DNA from: JACVRN01 sp036389255
Lineage (GTDB): Bacteria > Acidobacteriota > Blastocatellia > Pyrinomonadales > Pyrinomonadaceae
Length of the DNA: 64,000 bases
Direction of reading: 5' to 3'
Assembly (NCBI GenBank): GCA_036389255.1
Contig: DASVQI010000012.1
Span: 171,760 to 235,759, forward strand
Under the pieces are notes generated by a model. It saw nothing but the letters and a program-made list of their open reading frames with translations. It did no database searches and had not been told where the DNA came from. The translations under genes and the position numbers were made by a program. Shown piece after piece: positions 35,349 through 43,495 of the stretch (positions are counted from its first letter, which is position 1; every line of letters begins with the position of its first letter).

Positions 35349-37736
35349 TCAAGCTTTCTCAAGCCCTGCGTATTTTTCAATCAGCTTCTTCTGCCCGAAG
35401 CCGGGGAAGCTGACCGTGAGCTTTGCCGTGTCGCCTGAGCCTTCGCGCCTCAGTACGAGGCCGCGACCGTACTTGGGATGACGAACGTGCGTGCCGGGAG
35501 TGAAGCCGCCTGTAGCGTCCTGAGAACTGTTGGATTGTACGCCGCTTGAGGCGGAAGCCGCGCGGCGCTTGATGGTAGGCTCGCTCTGAGGAGCACGGGG
35601 GGTCGAAGAGCCCAGCTTTTGTCCTCTCTGGCGAAAGAACTCCGCGATTGAGTCAATGCTGTTGTAGGTCTTGCCCGAATAGCTAGTCCTCTGCTCGCTT
35701 CGTGTCTCGCCCCGCAGCGCTCGCGCGGCGTGACGATTCTCAAGCGTGGAGGAGTTTCGCGCGAACGAGAGCCAGCTTGCTCCGCGCGAGAGGTCGTCTA
35801 TCAAATCAAGCGGCATCTCGTTTAAGAACTGCGAAGGCTCCGAAGCCATCTCTTCGCCGTAGACGCGCCGCTTCATGGCGTGCGACAGGTAAAGAAATCT
35901 CTCGGCGCGCGTAATCGCCACGTAACAGAGGCGGCGCTCTTCCTCCATCTCCGCAGGGTCTGTGGCGGAGCGCGAGTGCGGGAACAGGCCGTCCTCAAGA
36001 CCGACTATGAAGACGAGCGGAAACTCCAGCCCCTTGGCCGAGTGCATGGTCATCAGGGTGACGGGCGCATCTCTCTTGTACTGGTCTACGTCCGAGACTA
36101 GAGCGGCGTGGTCTATGAAATCCCTTAGTCCCTCGCCTTCCTGCGCGTCATAATCAACGGCCGCGTTGACAAGCTCCTGCAAGTTCTCAAGCCGCGCTTC
36201 CGATTCGTCCGAGTTCTCCGCCTTGAGCGCGTTCGAATAGCCCGTATCCAGAATCGCAGCCTTGACCACGTCCGAGACGGGCGACTCCGTCTGCGACGCG
36301 TTTTGAACTACGGTCACGAGGTCTGTCACTATCTTCTGAAAGCTCTTCAAGGCGGTGACGGCTCGCGCGCCCAAGCCTTCGGGCTGCTCCGTCATGATTG
36401 AAATCGTCTCCCAGTGAGAGACTCCGAAGTCTTTGGCGCGGCGCGCAATCTCGTCAAGCGTCTGCTTGCCAATGCCGCGCGGCGGGCTGTTGATGACACG
36501 GCTCAGGGCGATGGAGTCGTGCGGGTTCAAGGCCAGCTTCAGATAGCTGATGATGTCGCGCACCTCTGCGCGCTCGTAGAAGGAGAAGCCGCCGACTATG
36601 TTGTATGGAATACCGGCGCGGCGCAGCGCCTCCTCAAAGACGCGTGATTGCGCGTTGGTGCGATAGAGGACGGCTGCGCGAAGCTCCGGCTCGGCGCGGC
36701 GATGCTCTTCGATTTTTGCCGCGACGAAACGCGCTTCGGCGTCTCCGTCAAACGCCTGATAATAGCGTATGCGCTCGCCCGACGGGTTGGCAGTCCAGAG
36801 GCTCTTGCCCTTTCGCTCCGTGTTGTTGCGAACGACCGCGCCCGCCACGTCCAGTATGTTCTGCGTCGAGCGGTAGTTCTGCTCAAGGCGTATGACTTTC
36901 GCGTTCGGGTAATGCTCTTCGAAGTTGAGGATGTTCGTGATGTCGGCTCCGCGCCAGCGATAGACGCTCTGGTCTTCGTCTCCCACCACGCAGATGTTCT
37001 GCTGCTTTTCGGTCAGAAATCTTATCAGCGCGAATTGCAGCGAGTTCGTGTCCTGATACTCGTCCACGAGTATATAGCGGAAGCGCTCGTTATATTTTGC
37101 TCGCACCTCTTCCACGCGACGAAGTAGCTGCACGGTCTTTATCAACAGGTCGTCGAAATCGAGCGCGTTGTTGTTGACGAGCCTTTCCTGATAGAGACGA
37201 AAGACGCGCGCGATGGCCGCACGCTTCTCGTCGCCATACTCTACGCGCGCCGCGTAGGACTCTTCATCCTCGCCCCTGTTCTTGGCCGAAGAGATTGCGC
37301 CCTGCACCGCTCGCTGCCCCAACTGCTTTTCGTCGTAGCCCAAATCCTTTATGCAAGCCTTGACCAGCCGCACGGAATCGTCCTGATCGTAGATGGTAAA
37401 CGAGCGAGTGTAGCCCGCCTGAAGCTTCTCAATCTCTTGGCGCAGGATTCGCACGCACAGGCTGTGAAAGGTGGAGATGAGCGGCGCGCTTCCCATCATC
37501 CGTCCCTTCAGTAGCTGCTCGACGCGGCCACGCATCTCCTGCGCCGCCTTGTTGGTGAACGTGACGGCCAGAATGTTGTGGGGCGCAACGCCGCGCTCCG
37601 CTATCAAGTAAGCGATGCGAAAGGTGATGACGCGCGTCTTGCCGGAGCCCGCGCCCGCGAGTATGAGAAGCGGCCCATCCGTCTCCGTCACGGCCTCGCG
37701 CTGCTGAGGATTGAGAGCTGATAAGATTTCTTCCAT
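35349..37736 (-). CDS. pcrA: UvrD/PcrA-family ATP-dependent DNA helicase
   Basis: About 795 residues from ATG 37736. All SF1A motifs are present: Q-motif LNPQQREAV, Walker A AGAGSGKT, Ia TFTNKAAQEM, DEYQDTN, GDEDQSVYRWRGAD, LEQNYRST, the late MTMHSAKGLEFP block and VAITRAE. The C-terminus has HVRHPKYGRGLVL, the Tudor-like RNA-polymerase-interaction module typical of PcrA/UvrD. The enzyme unwinds 3'-5' in nucleotide excision repair and removes stalled RNA polymerase and RecA. The frame stays open upstream to 37784, but those codons run through a palindrome and do not match the family. No clear Shine-Dalgarno is seen at any candidate start. Confidence 0.95.
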   Translation of the reverse strand: MEEILSALNPQQREAVTETDGPLLILAGAGSGKTRVITFRIAYLIAERGVAPHNILAVTFTNKAAQEMRGRVEQLLKGRMMGSAPLISTFHSLCVRILRQEIEKLQAGYTRSFTIYDQDDSVRLVKACIKDLGYDEKQLGQRAVQGAISSAKNRGEDEESYAARVEYGDEKRAAIARVFRLYQERLVNNNALDFDDLLIKTVQLLRRVEEVRAKYNERFRYILVDEYQDTNSLQFALIRFLTEKQQNICVVGDEDQSVYRWRGADITNILNFEEHYPNAKVIRLEQNYRSTQNILDVAGAVVRNNTERKGKSLWTANPSGERIRYYQAFDGDAEARFVAAKIEEHRRAEPELRAAVLYRTNAQSRVFEEALRRAGIPYNIVGGFSFYERAEVRDIISYLKLALNPHDSIALSRVINSPPRGIGKQTLDEIARRAKDFGVSHWETISIMTEQPEGLGARAVTALKSFQKIVTDLVTVVQNASQTESPVSDVVKAAILDTGYSNALKAENSDESEARLENLQELVNAAVDYDAQEGEGLRDFIDHAALVSDVDQYKRDAPVTLMTMHSAKGLEFPLVFIVGLEDGLFPHSRSATDPAEMEEERRLCYVAITRAERFLYLSHAMKRRVYGEEMASEPSQFLNEMPLDLIDDLSRGASWLSFARNSSTLENRHAARALRGETRSEQRTSYSGKTYNSIDSIAEFFRQRGQKLGSSTPRAPQSEPTIKRRAASASSGVQSNSSQDATGGFTPGTHVRHPKYGRGLVLRREGSGDTAKLTVSFPGFGQKKLIEKYAGLEKA

Positions 37737-37742
37737 TGATTC

Positions 37743-37785
37743 ATTGACTCTGCGGTTCATTGAAGCAATGAACCGCAGAGTCAAT
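37743..37785. repeat. 43-bp palindrome in the helicase leader
   Basis: The arms 37743-37762 and 37766-37785 pair perfectly over 20 bases around the loop AAG. The core GTTCATTGAA-x-CAATGAAC is shared with the 61-bp palindrome at 20544-20604; the outer parts differ. It lies six bases upstream of the helicase ATG and next to the stop of the preceding gene. Confidence 0.92.
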
Positions 37786-37787
37786 CC

Positions 37788-38345
37788 CTACTTGATGAGA
37801 TTCTGAATAGCCTTGAACTGTTCGTGCTTTGCGTCTCTCATTAGCTCGAAGAGAGCCATCTCGGTTGACGAGGGGAGTGCGCCGCTCATCCGCATCTTGG
37901 AGAGCGCGACCTGCCTGTTGCTCTTTGAGCGGGCCGTGATGCAGTCGGTCAGCAGATGCACGCTCAGCCCTCTTGCCAGCAGGTCGTGCGTGGTCTGATT
38001 GACGCAGATATGAGCCTCAATGCCGCAGGCCAGAACGTGGCGCGCGCCGGTGCGCTCCAACTCGTTGACAAAGCTCTGCGCGCCGCAGGCGCTGAACGCG
38101 CTCTTCTCTATTGCTTCGAGCGTGGGCGGCAGCACCGCGCGTATCTCGTCCGCCGTGTGACCGAGTCCTTTGGGGTACTGCTCCGTGATGATGACGGGCA
38201 GGCTCAGAAGCTGCGAGGCGTGCGCGACGAGAGCAATGCGGGCGGAAGTCTCGGCAAAGTCCGAGATTTTGGAGCGGAAAGCCTCCTGCATGTCTATGAT
38301 GACCAGCGCCGTGTGCTGTAAATCAAGCGTGTTCCTGTGCTGCAT
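37788..38345 (-). CDS. isochorismatase-family cysteine hydrolase
   Basis: 185 residues, the usual size. The catalytic triad of the family is visible: Asp in ALVIIDMQEAF (near 19), Lys in IEKSAFSAC (near 81) and the nucleophile Cys in CGIEAHICVNQT (near 117). YcaC-like members act on amides, carbamates or isochorismate; the substrate cannot be predicted. It is cytoplasmic, ends two bases before the open extension of the helicase frame, and may be co-transcribed with it. Confidence 0.9.
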   Translation of the reverse strand: MQHRNTLDLQHTALVIIDMQEAFRSKISDFAETSARIALVAHASQLLSLPVIITEQYPKGLGHTADEIRAVLPPTLEAIEKSAFSACGAQSFVNELERTGARHVLACGIEAHICVNQTTHDLLARGLSVHLLTDCITARSKSNRQVALSKMRMSGALPSSTEMALFELMRDAKHEQFKAIQNLIK

Positions 38346-38365
38346 AGAAAGATACTACAGCGACC

Positions 38366-38379
38366 GGTGACAGGTGACA
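38366..38379. repeat. short heptad duplication GGTGACA x2
   Basis: Two exact tandem copies of GGTGACA lie in the 49-base gap between the VWA gene and the isochorismatase gene, with no inverse arm. It may be a decayed member of the heptad family. Confidence 0.6.
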
Positions 38380-38394
38380 AGTTAGGCGAAGTTT

Positions 38395-39729
38395 TCACTC
38401 GCCACTGACTTTTGAGCGGTAAGCGGGGCGCGAGCGAACCTGCACGCCTTCGCGTGTCGAGCGCACCTGAATCTTGTGAAGCTTGCCGTCCTGCGAGCCC
38501 TTGGGCGGGTAGTAGCCAAGGCTGTACTGCGTGCGAAGCTCGGCCGCAATCTGCGAGAAGGCGTCGGGTAGATTGCCGAGCGTGTCGGCGCGCATGAGCT
38601 TGCCCCCAGACCTGTAGGACAGGTCATTCAGGTAGCTGTCGGCCTTCAGGTAAGCCGCGTCCAGCATGCGTGTGATGGCCGCGTCTTCCTGCTGCTCCTG
38701 CGTGGTCGTGGGCCGCGCCGGGTCGTTGCGCGTGTCCGGGTAACGAGAGGTGGCGTCCGGGCCTGTGCGGTCGGGGTCTGTGCCGCCGCGACCGGTCGTG
38801 ACGACAACCGGGCCGGGCATCCTGGGCGTAGAGCCGCCGGTCGTGGTTGGAATGGTTTGTCCTCCGGGGAATGTCGTAGGCGTGCCCGGCGGGAGTCCGC
38901 CGCCTAAGATTGTGCCGAGGTCTATGCGCTGGCCTCCGCGTGCCTGTGCCCGCGCCAGCCGCTCTGTCTCCGCGCGCGTGTCGTATCGTATCGGATAGAT
39001 GATGACGCCGGATTCTTCGAGCGCGCGAAAGTTATCCGTATAATCTTTACGCTCGCTGTACCAGTCCACGCCGTCCGTGAAGATGACCACGGCTTTGCGG
39101 CCTCTTATCCTTTCAAGAGATTTCAGCGCCACGTCCATAGCGTCATAGAGCTTCGTGCCACTGCCTGAGCGCAACTGCTCTATCATGCCGGAGAGTAGCG
39201 AGCGGTCGCTGGTAAAGTCTCCGAATTCGCGCACGCGCTCGTCAAAGGAGATGAGCTTTACCCGGTCGCCCTGTTGAAGCTGGCCGACGAAGGCGTTGGC
39301 GGCTCTCCGAATCTGGTAGAGCTTCTCTTCCGTGCTGGCGCTGGTGTCAATCATCAGGACTACGTGGAAGGGCTCGGTCACGGTGGCAAAGAATGAGACA
39401 TCCTGCTGCACGCCGTCTTGAAGGATAATGAACTCGTCCTGTCGCATGTCGGGTATGTAAGTGCCGCCGCGAGTGCTGGCTATGACGGGCACGGTGACGA
39501 GGTTCGTATCAATCTTGACCGTCTCTGTCTCCTGCTGCGCTTCGGTAGGCTTTTCGGCCTCCGGGCCGTTGTTGCCCTGCGGGCGCGTCTGGCCCGCGTC
39601 TGCGGGGCTGGTCTTTTTCGTCTCTGTGCCCTGCCTTGAGCGACCGGATTGAGCGAGAGCGCCCGCGCTTATTAAAGTGATGATGAAGAAAGTGCATACC
39701 GCATAAATTAGTGTTCGCATGATTGTCAT
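38395..39729 (-). CDS. exported VWA-domain protein (acidobacterial VWFA-related type)
   Basis: About 444 residues from ATG 39729; the frame is open to 39885, but a signal peptide (LIYAVCTFFIITLISAGALA) starts just after this ATG. A Thr/Glu/Pro-rich linker leads to VKIDTNLVTVPV and DEFIILQDGVQQDVSFF, the conserved lead-in of this family. The von Willebrand A domain follows, with MIDAS residues MIDTSAS near 125 and VVIFTDGVDWYS. A Gly/Pro/Thr-rich insertion precedes the C-terminal strand region. It is periplasmic or surface-located and probably mediates metal-dependent protein binding. Dozens of such paralogues per genome are typical of acidobacteria, which supports the taxonomic inference. Confidence 0.88.
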   Translation of the reverse strand: MTIMRTLIYAVCTFFIITLISAGALAQSGRSRQGTETKKTSPADAGQTRPQGNNGPEAEKPTEAQQETETVKIDTNLVTVPVIASTRGGTYIPDMRQDEFIILQDGVQQDVSFFATVTEPFHVVLMIDTSASTEEKLYQIRRAANAFVGQLQQGDRVKLISFDERVREFGDFTSDRSLLSGMIEQLRSGSGTKLYDAMDVALKSLERIRGRKAVVIFTDGVDWYSERKDYTDNFRALEESGVIIYPIRYDTRAETERLARAQARGGQRIDLGTILGGGLPPGTPTTFPGGQTIPTTTGGSTPRMPGPVVVTTGRGGTDPDRTGPDATSRYPDTRNDPARPTTTQEQQEDAAITRMLDAAYLKADSYLNDLSYRSGGKLMRADTLGNLPDAFSQIAAELRTQYSLGYYPPKGSQDGKLHKIQVRSTREGVQVRSRPAYRSKVSGE

Positions 39730-39904
39730 ATTCGACCGGCACGGGCTTCGGGTTAGCTGCGGGTCATTAAGCTGTAAAGATGCACGAATGAAGGGAGGGC
39801 CTGAGCTTTCTACAGCTCGCCGGGCTGATTCCTGTTGCGACTTACGGCCATACGATGAAGCCAGTCGAAGAAAAGGTTGGCTCATGCGAATCCGTATCGA
39901 ACGC

Positions 39905-41731
39905 TTATTTCGCCGTGTAGCCGAGCGAATAATCCTTGAGCTGCTGGCAGGGCTTTAGCTCAAGCGCATTATTCGTCTCTACGGCTTCTCGCCTAAGCGT
40001 CTTACGCCCCTCTTCGTCCCAAGCGAGCAAGCGCGGCGGCCTGAGTATGTCCGTCTGCGGCGAGAAGGGACGCAGCACTATCATGTAGCGGCCCGGCGCA
40101 AGACCCGTCAAGGTAAACGAGCCGTCGCTGCTTACGCCCGTCTCGGCGTAGCGAAGTATGTCGTCGGCACGCTCACGCTCCGCCGGAATCAGATAGACGC
40201 GCAGGTTGGCGGGGATGGCCGCGCCCTCGGCCTGCGCCGTGACGCGACCGCGAAGGCTGGCCGCGCCCTGCGCCACTGTGATGTTGATGCCAGAGGCGCG
40301 GGCTCCGCGTTTGAGAGAAATGGTGCCGGGCGGGAGCGCGTTCGCGGCTGCCGCCTTCGCGCCGGGAGTCCCTGCCTCTGCGGCGGGTTGCGTAACGGCG
40401 GGAAAGCTAGCGGCGCGCACGTACCAGTCATCGCCCGGCGGGCGTATGCTCACGCGAAAGAGCCCTTCGGAGAGATTGCGTATCACGAACTCTCCCTGCT
40501 CGTCCGGCACATCGCCGCCCGCAGAGAAAGTGGACGGTTGCAGCCGCCCCTTATCCTGCTCTTCGCGCCGGGCTGTGATGACGGTCTGCTGCATGGCGAC
40601 TTGAGGGCTCACCTGCGCGCAGGCTTCCTGCGCCTTAAGCGGCTCAAGCGTGATGCGCCCGGTTATGCCGGACAGGGGCGTAAGCTCAAGCTGTAGGCCA
40701 GTGACATCGCTTCCTCTGACAGTGATGCTGCGGGGCGCTGAAGAGATAGCGTCGCCCTTTTCAAAAACGGCTTGTGACGTTATCTCGTAGTCGCCGTCGG
40801 GCACGCCGCTCATGGAGAAGACCCGCCGACCGTCCACCTCTGTCGCGTAGGTCTGTCCTTCAACGACGCCTGTCACGGCTCGCATCAGCGTGATGCTCAG
40901 GCCGGAGCGGCCGCTCGTGTCCGGGAAGCCGGAGACAGTTCCGCTAATAGTGTGGCCGCGCTCGCTTCTATAGCGTATGTCAACGCCCGTCACTTCCTCT
41001 CCCGCCCGCACCTGAACCTCCGCAGCAGTGTCGCGTGTGGAAGAAGGATAGTAGGTCGGCACGTCGCCATAAGAGACGCCGCCGTAGAAGTAAGGATTGT
41101 TGCCGCCTACGACCAGCAGGTAGCTGCCCGGCTGCAATCCGTATATGCGATAGATGCCCCGGTCGTCCGTCAGGCGCGGCATTGTGCCGGTAAAGCTCTC
41201 GGTAAAGATTCGACGCCCCTGCGTGTCGCGCACGCGCACGGGTCTGACGAAGGCTCCGACGACCGGCTCGCCCTGAGCGTTCAGGACGGTGCCAGTGATG
41301 ACTCCTCCCTTGACCATCATAAGCTGCGTCGTATCGCCCGGCTTCAGGTATCTGGGCTCCCACGGACTCCTGTTCTCGTCCGGCTGCTCTATGAAGGAAG
41401 GGGACGCGACGCGCAGCCCATAGAGGCCCGGCGGAAGCTCCTTGAATTGAAAACGACCGGCGCTGTCGGTCGCGCTGCCCCTCGTTGCGAAGCCACTGTA
41501 CACGCCGTAGATGGCGACCGCGACGTCGCTCATGGGCCGCCCGTCTTCGCCCACTACCCGGCCCGTGATTGAGCCCGCAGCAGTAGAGTCTTCAACCGCG
41601 CGCCCGCCCGCGAGGCGCTCATTCTGTGCCCGCGCCTCCTGTGAAGAGAGCGACAGCAGAGTGATGAAGAGAAGACAAAGGAGCGTCTGCGTGCCTTTTA
41701 CGAAAGGGGATACGATTGAGCCTTCTCTCAT
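39905..41731 (-). CDS. exported carboxypeptidase-regulatory-like multidomain protein A
   Basis: 608 residues. A signal peptide (LLCLLFITLLSLSSQEARAQ) is followed by several beta-sandwich modules of about 85 residues with the recurring G-x-V-x-x-x-x-G-x-P-x-x-x-A and F-x-x-x-x-L-x-P-G-x-Y patterns. Examples are SITGRVVGEDGRPMSDVAV, KELPPGLYGLRV and LTGLAPGRYMIVL. No enzyme motif is seen. These Ig-like/transthyretin-like arrays probably mediate adhesion or carbohydrate binding at the cell surface. The start overlaps the stop of protein B by 4 bases, so the two are coupled and likely act together. Confidence 0.87.
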   Translation of the reverse strand: MREGSIVSPFVKGTQTLLCLLFITLLSLSSQEARAQNERLAGGRAVEDSTAAGSITGRVVGEDGRPMSDVAVAIYGVYSGFATRGSATDSAGRFQFKELPPGLYGLRVASPSFIEQPDENRSPWEPRYLKPGDTTQLMMVKGGVITGTVLNAQGEPVVGAFVRPVRVRDTQGRRIFTESFTGTMPRLTDDRGIYRIYGLQPGSYLLVVGGNNPYFYGGVSYGDVPTYYPSSTRDTAAEVQVRAGEEVTGVDIRYRSERGHTISGTVSGFPDTSGRSGLSITLMRAVTGVVEGQTYATEVDGRRVFSMSGVPDGDYEITSQAVFEKGDAISSAPRSITVRGSDVTGLQLELTPLSGITGRITLEPLKAQEACAQVSPQVAMQQTVITARREEQDKGRLQPSTFSAGGDVPDEQGEFVIRNLSEGLFRVSIRPPGDDWYVRAASFPAVTQPAAEAGTPGAKAAAANALPPGTISLKRGARASGINITVAQGAASLRGRVTAQAEGAAIPANLRVYLIPAERERADDILRYAETGVSSDGSFTLTGLAPGRYMIVLRPFSPQTDILRPPRLLAWDEEGRKTLRREAVETNNALELKPCQQLKDYSLGYTAK

Positions 41732-43389
41732 AGCGTATAACCCTCCTTCAAATCCAGCACGATAGTCGTCTCCGTGTCGGCCCCGCTTGAGACGGTGACG
41801 TTCTGCTTGCCCGTGACGAGCTTTCCGCCCCAGCTCGCCAACGGAAGCTGTAACTGAACGACAACCCGATACTCGCCCGCCACGAGCCCTTCCAGCACGA
41901 AGCGGCCGCGCGCGTCCGACTGCGTGAAGGTGACGGGCGGAGAGTCCTCGCCATCGCTAGCCTTATGCACGGAGATGAAGACACGCGCTCCTTCGGGCAG
42001 CGTGCCGTTCTCGAATCGCAACTGACCGAGGATGCGTGCGTTGCCGTATTCGAAGACGACGCGCACGTTGGTTATCTGCTCGCCCGGCTTGACCTCTATG
42101 CCTTTCGGCTGAGCGACACCGTCGCGCTCAAGGCGCAGGAGCCTGATGTTCTTCTGAGACTGAAAGTCGAACATGAAGAGATGCACGGTTCCGGGAGGCA
42201 GGCCCGTCAGGCGAAAGCTGCCGTTCGGCTCTATGGTGGCCTGTCTATTTTCAGGCGGGCCGAGATTGCCGGTCTGGACTGAAGCGCCGAGCGCAATCTT
42301 AGAGAGCTTGGCCGTGGCGCTCTTGTCCGTGAGGCCTTCCAATTGAAGCACGCCCGTAATGGTTGCGCCGCGCTTCAGCTTAATCTCAAGGCCGGTGATG
42401 TCCGCGTCCGTGACCTCGAACGTGGCCGGGTCGCTGTAGTTCTCGTTCTCGCTCCAGACAAAGGCCGCGAAGCGACCGGGCAAAACTGACTCCAGCCTGA
42501 ACTCGCCGCGCGCGTTCGTGCGGTACTGGCCGTAGCTGTAGGCGGTCATTATCTTTTGCTGCGCGTCGTAACCGCCGTAGCCGATTAAAAGGTTGGGGAC
42601 GGGACGGCCAGTCTCAGCGTCCACGACGCGGCCCGCGACCACGAAGGATTGCGCCGCTCGCCCCAGCTTGATGTTGACATCCTTGACCTCGCCGCCTTCC
42701 GCGACCTCTATGATGCCTGCCTTCTTGCTGTCAGTCTCGCCCGGATAGTAGGTGCGCGTGTAGTAGCTGCGCCTGACATTGCCTCCCATCACCATGCTGT
42801 CGTCCGGCGAGACGCCCACGCTCAGCGTGTAGCGGCCGGGCGGGATGCCGTAGAGCCTGTAGACGCCCCTGTCATCGGTCTGGTACATGTAGGGGTTGTA
42901 GTAGCTGCCGAAGCGATTGGGAAAGACATTATCCACCGGGTTCAACTGCAAGCGCTCTTCTATGACGGGCTTGCCGTCCGCGTCCGTGATGCGCCCCGTG
43001 ATGACGCCCGCGCGTATCAGAGAGAAATCAATCTTCTCTATCGTCTCGCCTTCACCGAGGATGACGAAGCGGCCTGAACCGCCGAAGCTGCTGTCCGCAG
43101 GCCCAATCATACTGGGCGCAACCGGCACTACGTTGAAGCGCCCTGCCGGAAGGCCCGTCAGACTGTAATTGCCCTCGTAATCGGTGACGGCCCTCGCAAC
43201 CTCTCTCCTGTCGGGCCTCTGCTCGCCCGGCGTGGCAATCAGGATGATGCCCTGAGCGGGCTTGTCTCCGACGGACACGTGCCCGCTAATGACTCCCGTC
43301 CCTGTCCTCTGGGGAGTCTGCGCGGGGGCTTGCGTGTAGAGAAGAGTGAGAGCGGGGAGCAGCAAGAGAGCGCGTGCGAGTGAACGCAT
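41728..43389 (-). CDS. exported carboxypeptidase-regulatory-like multidomain protein B
   Basis: 553 residues with a signal peptide (ALLLLPALTLLYTQAPAQ). It has at least five regulatory-like beta-sandwich repeats: GVISGHVSVGDKPAQGIILI, GVITGRITDADGKPV, FVVAGRVVDAETGRPVPNLL, ATITGVLQLEGLT and the final FVLEGLVAGEYRVVV. Tyr-rich loops (YYNPYMY and SYGQY) decorate the second and third modules. It shares architecture but little local identity with protein A downstream, to which it is translationally coupled. Function inferred only as surface binding. Confidence 0.87.
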   Translation of the reverse strand: MRSLARALLLLPALTLLYTQAPAQTPQRTGTGVISGHVSVGDKPAQGIILIATPGEQRPDRREVARAVTDYEGNYSLTGLPAGRFNVVPVAPSMIGPADSSFGGSGRFVILGEGETIEKIDFSLIRAGVITGRITDADGKPVIEERLQLNPVDNVFPNRFGSYYNPYMYQTDDRGVYRLYGIPPGRYTLSVGVSPDDSMVMGGNVRRSYYTRTYYPGETDSKKAGIIEVAEGGEVKDVNIKLGRAAQSFVVAGRVVDAETGRPVPNLLIGYGGYDAQQKIMTAYSYGQYRTNARGEFRLESVLPGRFAAFVWSENENYSDPATFEVTDADITGLEIKLKRGATITGVLQLEGLTDKSATAKLSKIALGASVQTGNLGPPENRQATIEPNGSFRLTGLPPGTVHLFMFDFQSQKNIRLLRLERDGVAQPKGIEVKPGEQITNVRVVFEYGNARILGQLRFENGTLPEGARVFISVHKASDGEDSPPVTFTQSDARGRFVLEGLVAGEYRVVVQLQLPLASWGGKLVTGKQNVTVSSGADTETTIVLDLKEGYTL

Positions 43390-43422
43390 GATGGGAGTTC
43401 CTTTCCTGCCAAAAGAGGAGAG

Positions 43423-43456
43423 AGCCTTTCCGATTGCTCACGCAATCGGAAAGGCT
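43423..43456. terminator. hairpin after the M1 peptidase gene
   Basis: The arms AGCCTTTCCGATTGC (43423-43437) and the exact inverse (43442-43456) flank a TCAC loop. On the minus strand it is followed by a T/C-rich stretch. It lies 40 bases beyond the peptidase stop and 34 bases before the next gene start, so it probably separates the two transcripts. Confidence 0.7.
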
Positions 43457-43495
43457 GAGTTCCATGAATTTAGTTTGCGGTTGTCTCCTTCGAGC

